Assembly: GCA_964030475.1 (NCBI GenBank) | Contig: CAXIPT010000001.1 | Span: 13,560,800-13,624,799, forward strand | Length of the DNA stretch: 64,000 nt | Reading direction: 5' to 3' | Source: Tethya wilhelma | Taxonomy: Eukaryota > Porifera > Demospongiae > Tethyida > Tethyidae | Shown: positions 10,203 to 21,900 of the stretch, in pieces | Position numbering within the stretch: position 1 is the first letter of the stretch | Layout: each line of letters opens with the position of its first letter | Position numbers and translations under genes: made by a program | Notes under the pieces: generated by a model | Database searches by the model: none | The model's input: only the letters and a program-made list of their open reading frames with translations | Told to the model about the DNA's origin: nothing

Positions 10203-12942
10203 ATGAAGCAGCAGCTTGTAGTTCTCAGTATACTCTTACGATTCAGTTCCATTTGTTTCTGTCTGGATAATGGCGTGGGCAGGACTCCACAGATGGGCTG
10301 GAACTCCTGGAATCATTATCACTGTGAAATTTCCCAAGACGTAGTCGAGAAAACGGCTGATGCCTTCATATCTTCAGGACTCTACAGATTTGGGTATCAA
10401 TATGTAAACATTGATGATTGTTGGCAAGTGAGTAGGGATAACAACAGCGTTATACAGCCAGACCCGAAGACTTTTCCCGACTTTCAAAAGATGATCGATT
10501 ACGTTCACTCTAAAGGGTTGAAGTTTGGGTTGTACAGTGATGCAGGCTATGAAACCTGTCAAGGTATGTACAAATCTGTGGTGTGTATATAAAATGTCAA
10601 AATTAGGGCGACTGATTCTAATCAATGAGGACATGAAAGAATCATACGAGGGTGTGGATGAATCAGTGCAAGAACTATATGCTGTGCTCTCTGGTAGATT
10701 GACTTTTAAACCTAGTACCTGCTAAGCCAATGTCAGACTCCTTACTCAAAGTCAGCCATGAGTTGGGTGATTATACTTATGTGCAAATGTAGAGAGGGCT
10801 GATGATACAATAGGCAGTCTGATCCCTCTCAACAGGTAGCTATCAGCAATTGGGACATGAGCAGCTAGTCAAAAAGCTTGTACTTGGTTGTGAAGAGCTG
10901 TTTATGCAACTTACATATATACAGTAGATCTACTTTGATATAATTACATGTATGGCATGTCTAGCCTCAAGTCAAGTATCTGATATCGTAAGGAACGTTT
11001 GGGTATGTAAGTACAAAGCTGAGTGATTTACTACGAATGATAACTTTTCTCTTCAGTAGCACCTACCATGGCTGCCAGCCATGGCATGCATGTGCTCTGC
11101 TTTATAGAAAGTCTATCTTAAATGTTCAATTCTATTTAGCCCCTCCTGAGTGGAGATTTGTTGCTTGAACTTGGGAACTAAGCAACAAAATGATGATAAA
11201 TTCATTTCTTGTAAGTTTACTAAGCAACTTTTTATCGGAGTGAAATCATATTATAGAGATCTAACATACATTTATGGGTCATCAGCACCATGCAAAAATC
11301 ATAAGCTCACTAGGGTCAAAGATTTAACTTTAGCAGGTTCAAAGGTTAATCTACGTGAGAGGACACCCTCATTGACTAGAATCATAGTTACTCTAATTTT
11401 GACACTGATTACACTAAAACTGGCATAATATCGATTCTATGAAATGTGATTTTAAGAATTATTATGAAAGCTGTGTCAAGATACTAGCCTCATTCCCAGG
11501 CTCCCTACAATTTGGTGCAAAGTACAAGCCTTTAGAAAAAGTTCTTGTACAGCTGATTGAGACCCTCTTTTTTTCAACCGGTATTGGTAGTCTAGAGCAT
11601 CGGTAAGTTATGTGGAGACTACTGATAAATAATAGACTACTAGCGACTAGCCTTCTCCACAAATTTCATAGCTGCCAGTAGCACTCTTCAGTGATTGCAA
11701 ATAATTATTAGGTGTTCAAATTAGTTAGCTTTCTAAACCACTGCACCCATGGCCATGCATTATATTGTTTGATGTCATACACAAAATTTTAATCACCAGA
11801 GGAGGTATATGACATGCAAGACAGTGTCAATCAAAACTTTGATGACTCAGCATAATATTATTAAAAGCACATAATTATTCAAATGCTATAGCAAACTATT
11901 TTGGTCACATGATCGGAATGAAATTAGGTTCTGCCCCCTCTCTTTGTGTACTTTACTTCATTTCCACATGGGAAGCAGAGGAACAAGGCTACCAGAATGC
12001 CCCTCTGGATTTTCCCCTTAATATTATGACATTGTGTGACACGTTCAGACTCAGTAGGTAAAAATATTGATGTACCCCCTCGGCAATTCTGATTGCATTA
12101 AGATGATAGACTACAGGTGTGTCAGATTCTAAAATTATCTATTTACTTATTCAGGTCGTCCTGCTTCATTGGGCTATGAGGAAAAAGATGCTCAAACATA
12201 TGCTTCGTGGAAAGTGGACTATCTCAAATATGACAACTGTCATGCTGATAAAAGAACTCCTGAAGTGAGATATCCTATTATGCGAGATGCTCTCAACAAA
12301 ACAGGTCATCCAATATTCTTCTCCATGTGTGAGTGGGGTCGTGACAATCCAGCCACTTGGGCTCCAAAGGTTGGAAACAGCTGGCGTACAACAGGGGACA
12401 TCCGTGATAATTGGAACAGTATGATTTCCAGAGCTGATCAGAATGATAAATGGGCACAGTATGCTGGACCTGGTGGATGGAATGACCCAGACATGTTGGA
12501 GGTTGGGAATGGAGGAATGACCACTACAGAGTATGAGACACACTTCAGTCTATGGTGTCTGATGAAAGCTCCACTACTGATAGGCTGTGATGTTACTAAA
12601 ATGAGTGAGGACACACTTCGTATTCTCACAAACCACGAGCTGATAGCCATCAACCAGGATAGGCTTGGAGTCCAAGGCAACAAGACTGTGGTGAACAATG
12701 ATACTAATACTGAAGTATGGAGTGGTCCATTGGATGGAGGAGCCTGGGTTGTACTGCTTCTCAATCGTGGCAACACCACAACCACCATCACAGCCAAATG
12801 GACTGATCTGGGACTACCTGCCAGCACTAAGGCTGATGTGCGTGATCTCTGGCAAATGAAAGATCTTGGCACAATGACAACAAGTGTTAATGCCACTGTA
12901 CCCATGCATGGAGTGGCTGTCTTCAAACTCATTCCTAAGTGA
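10203..12942 (+). CDS. alpha-galactosidase (GH27), complete copy B
   Basis: Exons 10203-10563 and 12155-12942 join at CAAG|gtatgt...ttattcag|GTCG, giving about 382 residues. An N-terminal hydrophobic signal peptide (MKQQLVVLSILLRF...) implies secretion or the lysosome. GH27 markers in order: [37 protein letters not shown] (nucleophile Asp), SMCEWG, WRTTGDIRDNW (acid/base Asp), [10 protein letters not shown]. The CEWG motif and single intron look more like plant or fungal alpha-galactosidases than vertebrate GLA/NAGA, which lack CEWG in this form. The start is the first ATG of the signal peptide. It converges with the ROC-COR-Death gene 390 bp downstream. The 1.6-kb intron shows no gene. Confidence 0.92.
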
Positions 12943-13330
12943 ATTTTTTCCCTTTTGTATATGCTGCTGCTGTAAGTTGTGTTATACATGACACTGATGA
13001 ACATCATGAAACTGATGTTTTATTCTAGATCTGTTAATGAATTATTGCTGAATTAGTTTATAAACATAATATTATAGGACATTAATATTGGCTCATGCAA
13101 TCAATCCACAACCTGTCGGATGTTATATCCCACTCAGGAATTCAAGATACAATCACAAACATGCAGATATAGGTTGATCATAAAATAATTATTACAAATT
13201 CGCTGCAAAGTTAATTTGGCAACATGCATTATAAATTCCAGCAAATTTTAATAATTGGATGGAAAATTAGTAAACAAACAATAAACAAAACATGCACAAA
13301 AAAAAGCAAGGGGAAAACTAATTATCCTGT

Positions 13331-15844
13331 TCACTGGTTTGCTTTGATAGTTTCGGACAATCTTGGATCAAATGCTTCAACCGCTTCTGCAAGAGTGAGC
13401 CAAGTTGGATGAGGATTGACTTGTTTCAGCCAGGTTACAAGCATTTCTCGAAGGCAATTGGTACTTCTGTGAGGATTATCTTCTCTTATTGTCTTCAGAA
13501 CCCCATCTGAAATGTCTAACAGTATTCCAATGTTATGCCATTCACCTGCTAATGGCAACAATAAACGATACACACTCCTCAGGTGAGATGAATTAAGAGA
13601 GCTAGAGCTTTGACTTGGAGAAGGATTGTCGCTGCCGACTGAAGTTGGTAGTGGTTGCCCATACCAAACCAAACACCCAGGGGGAAGGTCAATACAAAAT
13701 TCAGATTTCTTGCACTTGAGTTTTACAGGTCTTTTGTCAAACAAAATCATTTCAGCAGGATAGTGAGCTTTCATACACCCATCACACTGACAGTCAAACG
13801 TAACAGTATGTTTAGCATGAAAAAGGTAGTTCATATCAGTAGCTACTTTTCTTACACCTTCCTCAACTGATGACCGCACTTCCTGACAGATCCTATGTAA
13901 ACTACAAATTCTTCTGATACTTCTGGTACGAGGGTTTGGTACACATGCTATCTTTATGTGGGTTGGTAGGATCTTGATAATGATGGTGTCTAAATCAGGA
14001 CCAACTCGAATTGATACCTGATCTCGAAAGATTTCATCTGGTTGCAATTTCCATTCTAAGTTGGATCTCATCTCGTTTGTGAGAAGGTACTTGATGAAAG
14101 CTCCAGCAATACCTTTGGGACAGTAACCACATTCAAATGTCACCACCAGTGGGGAGATTTCTGATTGTTGACTATCAAAGCTATCTTGGCAATCAGCTTT
14201 TGTGTGATTCAAAACACATGGTATGAAGAATTTAGTGTCTCCATCTTTTGTTTCAAAAGGAGCTACTATTCGAAGATGTTGCAATAGCTTCACTAGCTGT
14301 GTTGGAGTGAGAAGACTGAGACTTGAGTCTCCACTAACTCTCTCGAAATCTCTCAAAGAGAAGATGCCTTTCTTTGCGAACTCATCACTTGAATATCTTC
14401 CCACATTCTCAAATGTGAACGTCCGCACAATGAGTTCTGTCACTTTGTCAAAAAGAACTTGTGGATCCTTGATTACAATGTTGTCTAGTTCTTCAACAGG
14501 AAAGTATCGTACTACACCCAACCTTGTGTGTAAAAAATGCAGTACTTCCTTGAGCTCTTCTTTGTCTGTTATTCCACACTGTTGAGCCACTGAGAAGCAT
14601 TCCTCAAAGTTGATTATGCGTAATTTAAGATATCGAATAACTAAACTAAATATCAGCCAATGAGAAGGTGAGCTCACTTTGAACTCGCCACGATGAGCTA
14701 GGGTTTCGACAGCTAGTCTTATCTTCTGAAAATCAGTATATATCCTCTGGTGCAAGGTTATTGACTGTGAAGATGAGTTGACTTGGAGTAGCAAATTCAA
14801 CCAGACCATCGTGGTAGTGAGTAGTAGAGGTGATGACACTTTGGAGGTATTGGTCAATCTTGTATATTTGCTCCTCACTAGTTTCAGGATCAAGCAAGTC
14901 CTTGTGAGTGCCCACAAGAAAGACTTTTGGTCGAATCGGGCTTTCTTGTTTCTGTAGGCCTTTATAGATGAATGTGCCCATAGAAGAAATGCTGGCAAGA
15001 GACTGAAGGATGGCTTCCATCACAGTGAGGGTGGTCTCATAGGGTTGAGACTTGTTTCCATCTGGAAGCTCGTACTGGATTGTGAAAACCTGATTGACAT
15101 CTCTGTCAAGACGAAATGTAATGAAAAACACTGAAGGACCCGACACAAGAAGTGGTAAGAGATCTTGAAACTCCATTTGCCCTCCAGTATCAGTAAGATA
15201 CAGTGACCAAGAACTTTCGAAATACTCACTGACATTTTCACCCAGGATAGCATCTTGGACAATGTCCAATGGAGACTTATAACCGTCAGGAAGTGCAGCA
15301 TGTGTAGAACTGTGAAGCTCCTTAATTTGTGGTGTTTGTGGGATTGTAGCTTTACTGTCCTTTAGTATACTAGTGGATTGTACTTGGATATTCTTGTCAT
15401 GTGCACTGAAAGACATATCAATATGATCAGAATGTCCAGTATCTAGAGCTTGGTGAGAGGTGGTAGAACTTTCAGGCTCTTTAGAAAAGGAGAATAAATG
15501 TGATATGCGCCTCACTAAATCATATGCTTCGCTAGCATATGTTAATTTGAACCAGATTGAATCGGTAACACTCAGGGGGAATGAGGTAGATTGGCGGCAC
15601 ACTTGGATGTGAATTGGCTCTTCGGCAACTCCAGTACTAGGAGAAGAAGTGGCTGGTTCTCCACCAGCTAAACGATCTATCAGTGAACTCTTCCCAGAGC
15701 GTGCAGGGCCAAGGAACACTGCTTGCATGAGGGTGTGATCCAGAGACCCTTTCTTCTCTATTGCTCTCTTCACAGCACTAAGATGCCTTTCACTATCATC
15801 GAAATCTGATTGATTGAGATGAAGTTGATTCTGACCAATCATTT
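13331..15844 (-). CDS. ROC-COR GTPase with C-terminal Death domain (3' exon of the RBR fusion)
   Basis: One large exon. ROC GTPase motifs: P-loop GPARSGKSS, DTGGQ (G3), VGTHKD (G4). COR follows (LHFLHTRLGVVRYFP, DPQVLFDKVTELIV), then a cysteine-bearing segment (CQCDGCMKAH) and a Death domain (EWHNIGILL, CLREMLVTWLKQV, TWLTLAEAV). ROC-COR-Death without kinase resembles the C-terminal half of DAPK1. The frame breaks once at about 14731-14745 (NNLAPEDIY to TDFQKIRLAV), a one-base indel in an AT run. It could start at its own Met (15842), but the acceptor at 15845-15846 joins it in phase to the parkin-like exons upstream. The Death domain is a close paralogue of that in the gene at 3002. Confidence 0.85.
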
Positions 15845-15869
15845 CTGTATGATGGAATGATAATAATAT

Positions 15870-15960
15870 CAGTATTACTCCTTATAATAATAATAATAAT
15901 ATTAATAATACTCCTTATAATAATATTATAATACTCCTTATAATAATAATATTATATATC
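15870..15960. repeat. AT-rich (ATA/TAA) run
   Basis: Short imperfect repeats of 'actccttataataata' lie in the intron between 15844 and 15965. Confidence 0.7.
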
Positions 15961-15964
15961 TTAC

Positions 15965-18900
15965 TGATAGGACTTTCAGGCCAACAGCTTCCTTTGGCTC
16001 TAGCAGGATCAATAGGATATGCCTATAAATATAGCACAACATGACCATTGTATGGAACAGCAAGTTGAGCGGCAAATTGATGATCATTATAATATCATGT
16101 TATATACCATGCAGTATAATAATATAGTTTGGTGAATAGTAAAACACAATGCCGTCATACATACTCATTAGCCTCGTTCCCAGGCTCTCACCTTTGACCT
16201 TACACGTAACCGTGAGTGTATTATAAGGTCAAAGGTGAGAGCCTGAGAACAAGGCTACATACTCATCAGCCATTGCTTACCAGCCAGTGGCACTGCTTGG
16301 CTACGTATTTACATATAGACTAAAGCTTTCAAACTAGCAAAGAAAGAGAGAGGGAGAAAAAAAGTGGTGCCATATATGCACTGGTCTTTGTTTGATATAA
16401 CCTCCCACCCTTTTTACTGTATGCTTTGTCTCAAGAAGGTTACTATTCCCTTAGCCCTGCTAGATGACCAACTTTTGAACACAATATGCATGTGTTCACT
16501 TGTATTATGTGATTAAAAAGAAAAAAAAAACAACTACAGAATACCTCTAACTCTGCTGCAAGATCTTCATTGAGTGGGACACAGTCCCCTTCATGCCAAA
16601 CTTGCTTGCAGTCCACACAGTAGAGGATGCCACACCGGGAACAAGTGATTCTACGGCGGGTTCTAATGACTTTGAGGGGTTGATTTCTATCACAGCACGC
16701 ATGTGCATGAAATATGTAGGGAAAAATTATTTCATGCATTTCATGAAGTCATGAAACAATGACCAGCATATGTTAGTCTAGCCTCGTACCCAGGCTCCTC
16801 CTATCAAGAAGGGTGAAGGCCTGGTACACATTGTTTGCACATGTGCTCAATTTTCCCAGTAAACACTGGGAATTTGGATATCTTTGTACACATAGTCATT
16901 TATCTTTCTGCATGGTTATTTCTCTGTGCGGTAAAAGATAACAAAGTTACCCACCTTTGACCTACGATAGTGCAATGGTTAGCAGTTATGGTATGGAAAC
17001 CATCTACTTGCTCAGTATGATGAACCTGTCACCATGTGGATAATAATGCCAGTATACTTTAGCTTTGTTTTGTTATTGTGCTCCATTCATTTGGCTACCT
17101 TAAAGTGATTTTTACTGTACCTTAAGATATTTATCTCCCCATCTCACTGCAGTCCCAAGACGAAACTCACACAACATGAAGACATATAGTGAAGGAAGTT
17201 CTCGGCAAAAAAGAAAAAAAAATTGAAGAATCCTTTTTTCATATCCCAAATTTTTAATTAAACAACAGTAGCGTTTGATTTTAATTAATTTAATCCATTG
17301 AGTCAAGCATATCACTGGAAAGCACAATTTATATGCTTTCAGGAAATTACAATCCCAGGTTTCAAAAGTGAAGCATATTTGAGTTACAGTTGATCAAAGT
17401 AAGTAGATCGGCAAAAAATACACAAAAATTTGGAAATTTTAGGCACCTGTAACACAGAAACCATACAAGTTTGAGGGCTATAATTCTATTTCAGTAAATC
17501 ACCTAAGGCAAAGTAGATGTTCATCAAGTTTTGGCAAAATCCATTATAGGCATACAATTTGGGCATTGATTTGACATGGAATGACCCATGTGGATTACAG
17601 AGAAAACTTAGTGCATGTGCAAACAGTGTGTATACCAGGCCCTCTCCCTTCTTGATGGGAGGGGGCTGGGTACAAGGCTAACGCCAGTCATGCATGAGTA
17701 GGGGAAGGCCTGATATATACGTACAATTATATGAATGCTGTAATGAATCATGAACTATTCAAAATTGACATGCATGTACTGATCAGTACATGCATGTCAA
17801 TTTTGAATAGTTGCGTATAAGTCTTACTGTGCTCCTGAGGGCCTCAAACAAATGAAAGGAACAGCACAAGTTTTTGTTATTTGAAAATTAATTTGATATC
17901 ATTTATATCTTCATTTAGGCTTACAGTAATAAATTTGAAGAAAATATAGAAGCCAGCACAAGAAGAGGCTTGCATACTACCGTAGATTGGGAAATTTTCG
18001 TGTTGAAAATATTTTGTAAACAAAATATTTTTTGGATATTTAAAATTTTTAATGAGTCATCATGTTCAAAAGTTCACGTTTGAAATTTCATAGATTTTAA
18101 TTTTCGTAGATGCAAGTGTCCTACTGAAATTTTTGAATTAAAAAAATTTCCAGATCTACGGTATATACAGATGCAGTGATACAAACAGACATACTTGAGC
18201 CTTGTAGTGACTTGAAGTTTTTGGTACCATCTACAATAATAAAGGAGTTACACAGAAAACAATTAAAAACAGAATAAGCATTTGATGAGTATACAGGCAT
18301 GACAATCCAAATACGTTCCATGAACATGGAAATATTGGTGAGCATTTAGTTTGGTAATTTTGTTTGTTAAGTCAAGCGCACAAAAAGCATGTATTTTGGC
18401 ATGCATGTATTTAAGTTGGAAATTTCTGTGCTGATCACCAAATCTGCCAAATTAATGTATGGCCAATATCTCCACATTTACAGTTGTCTAACATCAATGT
18501 ATAAACATACAATCATGCATGCATACTTCAATCCTGCTACGATTGAAATAATTTCCTCTGGCTCTTTAACTTGAACCATCTCCATTCTTTGTTGTTGAGG
18601 ATCAATGATGGCTTTACAAGAACACAAAATATACTCTCCAGGAGGATGAAATGCTTCAATAGCCAGCTCCATGAATCTTTTATACTTTAATGTGAGGAAG
18701 AAAAAAAACCAGTGTCATAACATTATAATGGGAGGATATTTTGCATCAGTGACTATGTGAATGTACCGATGCCCATCCCTACACTATTTATTTTTTTGAA
18801 AATTTTACTACTGGTAATTTATTAATTTTTATACTGCCCAATAACAGTTCCTCTAGCACTTAGAGGAGGATTGTCACATATTTGTGATGGAGAATGAAAT

Positions 18901-21900
18901 GGACTCAATTAATTTTAATCAGAGTCAGCTTGGTACTTTAAAATTAAAATTTTGGAAATACAATAAGAAGAGTGTGATCTTACAAGATAAAAATAAGTTG
19001 TATTTAAGTTTTTCTAGGTAAATGAAATAGAAAAGAGTTGTAAAATGGGCGTGGCAGATGCTAATATATTTCTATGGGAAAACCTGATTTTCCATCGGCA
19101 AAAAACAACATTCTTCCGAGTACTATTAATTATTTCTAGTTATTTAAGTCATATGGATTCAAATTATTGTGAAAAGAAAAATCACATCTAGGTAAATAAA
19201 TAGGAAAAATGGCCTACGTATGATTATTGAATTATTATAATTTTTTATATTTGGCTAAAATATACCCTATTTTGTAATGTCCTCTATGAGCTAGATCAAT
19301 TGACAACTTACAAACACTTGATCTCCATCCACAATCTTGAAATGATGAGGGTCAAGAACTGGAGTATGACGGCAGTCCTCCCCAGGTCCTGGACAGCCAA
19401 CAGAATAACCAAAATCTTCAAATGATCTGAACTTAAATCATGAACTATTCAAAATTGACATGCATGTACTGATCAGTACATGCATGTCAATTTTGAATAG
19501 TTGCGTATAAGTCTTACTGTGCTCCTGAGGGCCTCAAACAAATGAAAGGAACAGCACAAGTTTTTGTTATTTGAAAATTAATTTGATATCATTTATATCT
19601 TCATTTAGGCTTACAGTAATAAATTTGAAGAAAATATAGAAGCCAGCACAAGAAGAGGCTTGCATACTACCGTAGATTGGGAAATTTTCGTGTTGAAAAT
19701 ATTTTGTAAACAAAATATTTTTTGGATATTTAAAATTTTTAATGAGTCATCATGTTCAAAAGTTCACGTTTGAAATTTCATAGATTTTAATTTTCGTAGA
19801 TGCAAGTGTCCTACTGAAATTTTTGAATTAAAAAAATTTCCAGATCTACGGTATATACAGATGCAGTGATACAAACAGACATACTTGAGCCTTGTAGTGA
19901 CTTGAAGTTTTTGGTACCATCTACAATAATAAAGGAGTTACACAGAAAACAATTAAAAACAGAATAAGCATTTGATGAGTATACAGGCATGACAATCCAA
20001 ATACGTTCCATGAACATGGAAATATTGGTGAGCATTTAGTTTGGTAATTTTGTTTGTTAAGTCAAGCGCACAAAAAGCATGTATTTTGGCATGCATGTAT
20101 TTAAGTTGGAAATTTCTGTGCTGATCACCAAATCTGCCAAATTAATGTATGGCCAATATCTCCACATTTACAGTTGTCTAACATCAATGTATAAACATAC
20201 AATCATGCATGCATACTTCAATCCTGCTACGATTGAAATAATTTCCTCTGGCTCTTTAACTTGAACCATCTCCATTCTTTGTTGTTGAGGATCAATGATG
20301 GCTTTACAAGAACACAAAATATACTCTCCAGGAGGATGAAATGCTTCAATAGCCAGCTCCATGAATCTTTTATACTTTAATGTGAGGAAGAAAAAAAACC
20401 AGTGTCATAACATTATAATGGGAGGATATTTTGCATCAGTGACTATGTGAATGTACCGATGCCCATCCCTACACTATTTATTTTTTTGAAAATTTTACTA
20501 CTGGTAATTTATTAATTTTTATACTGCCCAATAACAGTTCCTCTAGCACTTAGAGGAGGATTGTCACATATTTGTGATGGAGAATGAAATGGACTCAATT
20601 AATTTTAATCAGAGTCAGCTTGGTACTTTAAAATTAAAATTTTGGAAATACAATAAGAAGAGTGTGATCTTACAAGATAAAAATAAGTTGTATTTAAGTT
20701 TTTCTAGGTAAATGAAATAGAAAAGAGTTGTAAAATGGGCGTGGCAGATGCTAATATATTTCTATGGGAAAACCTGATTTTCCATCGGCAAAAAACAACA
20801 TTCTTCCGAGTACTATTAATTATTTCTAGTTATTTAAGTCATATGGATTCAAATTATTGTGAAAAGAAAAATCACATCTAGGTAAATAAATAGGAAAAAT
20901 GGCCTACGTATGATTATTGAATTATTATAATTTTTTATATTTGGCTAAAATATACCCTATTTTGTAATGTCCTCTATGAGCTAGATCAATTGACAACTTA
21001 CAAACACTTGATCTCCATCCACAATCTTGAAATGATGAGGGTCAAGAACTGGAGTATGACGGCAGTCCTCCCCAGGTCCTGGACAGCCAACAGAATAACC
21101 AAAATCTTCAAATGATCTGAACTTGCCAGCACCTAGAAGTTGCTTGCACATCAGAGAGAAACAATTTAAGCACATTGTGTGTCTTGCTTTGCACGCAAAC
21201 TTGAAAAGTTGAGGTCTGAAATGAAACATTGAGTGTGAATACTTATGTGTAGTACATTATAAAATATAACATTTCAATTTGACAGTTTGGTCCAGGAAGG
21301 CACAAATAGAAGACATGCAAATTTAAATTTGATGGGTATACACATGCATATAATATAATATTATTATGTGTACTGTATAGCTAGAAATTTTCGAGGAATA
21401 AAATTTTTGCAGAAAGGTGATTGCCAAACTTTTCGTGATTTCAAGGATCGAGCAGCCCCACCCATATATTGTAATACGATCCTGAAAATTTCGCGAGTAA
21501 AATTTTCGCCGATTGTATGAGGTGTAGAAAGTAATTAAACAACTGCAGTCACTCAAAGCCACAATTAATGCAATACCCAAAACCATTACTGCATACCATT
21601 CTGCACACCATCAAAGTGCTGAGACTTATGTATACTTTCATTATTATACATTTATCAGAATGTTGATGGGGATTTTAATTTGATGGTTTGACATGTGCAG
21701 TCAGTGTCTAAGTTTATAAATCTGCATGCCAATACGGGCATATTGGCCACAATATACAAATTTAAATTTGATGGGTATACCATATAGTTAGAAATTTTTG
21801 AGGAGTATAATTTTGCTGTTGTACGCGCATCCTGCATGATGTGGGCTATTATAGCTCTCAGGCTTCACCCTTCTGCGAACAACATGTAGCATCAGTCTAG

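Larger units (their letters stand above)
17746..21124. repeat. 1690-bp perfect tandem duplication
   Basis: 17746-19434 and 19436-21124 look identical at an offset of 1690 bp. Each unit contains the exon encoding ELAIEAFHPPGEY (18527-18684 and 20217-20374). The first unit also ends in the truncated 3' part of the RING1 exon (about 19312-19434). The break therefore falls inside an exon. This is either a very recent duplication or an assembly artefact. Confidence 0.9.

Noticed and set aside
13331..16700. Search for a RING2 (CPxC..C) domain after the IBR
   Set aside because: No second cysteine cluster of the right spacing was found. The CQCDGCMKAH segment lies after COR and does not fit RING2.
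17112..17327. Possible exon (ELPSLYVFMLCEFRLGT) on the minus strand
   Set aside because: It lies inside the 0.9-kb transposon, lacks good splice sites in the needed phase, and matches no part of parkin that is otherwise missing.
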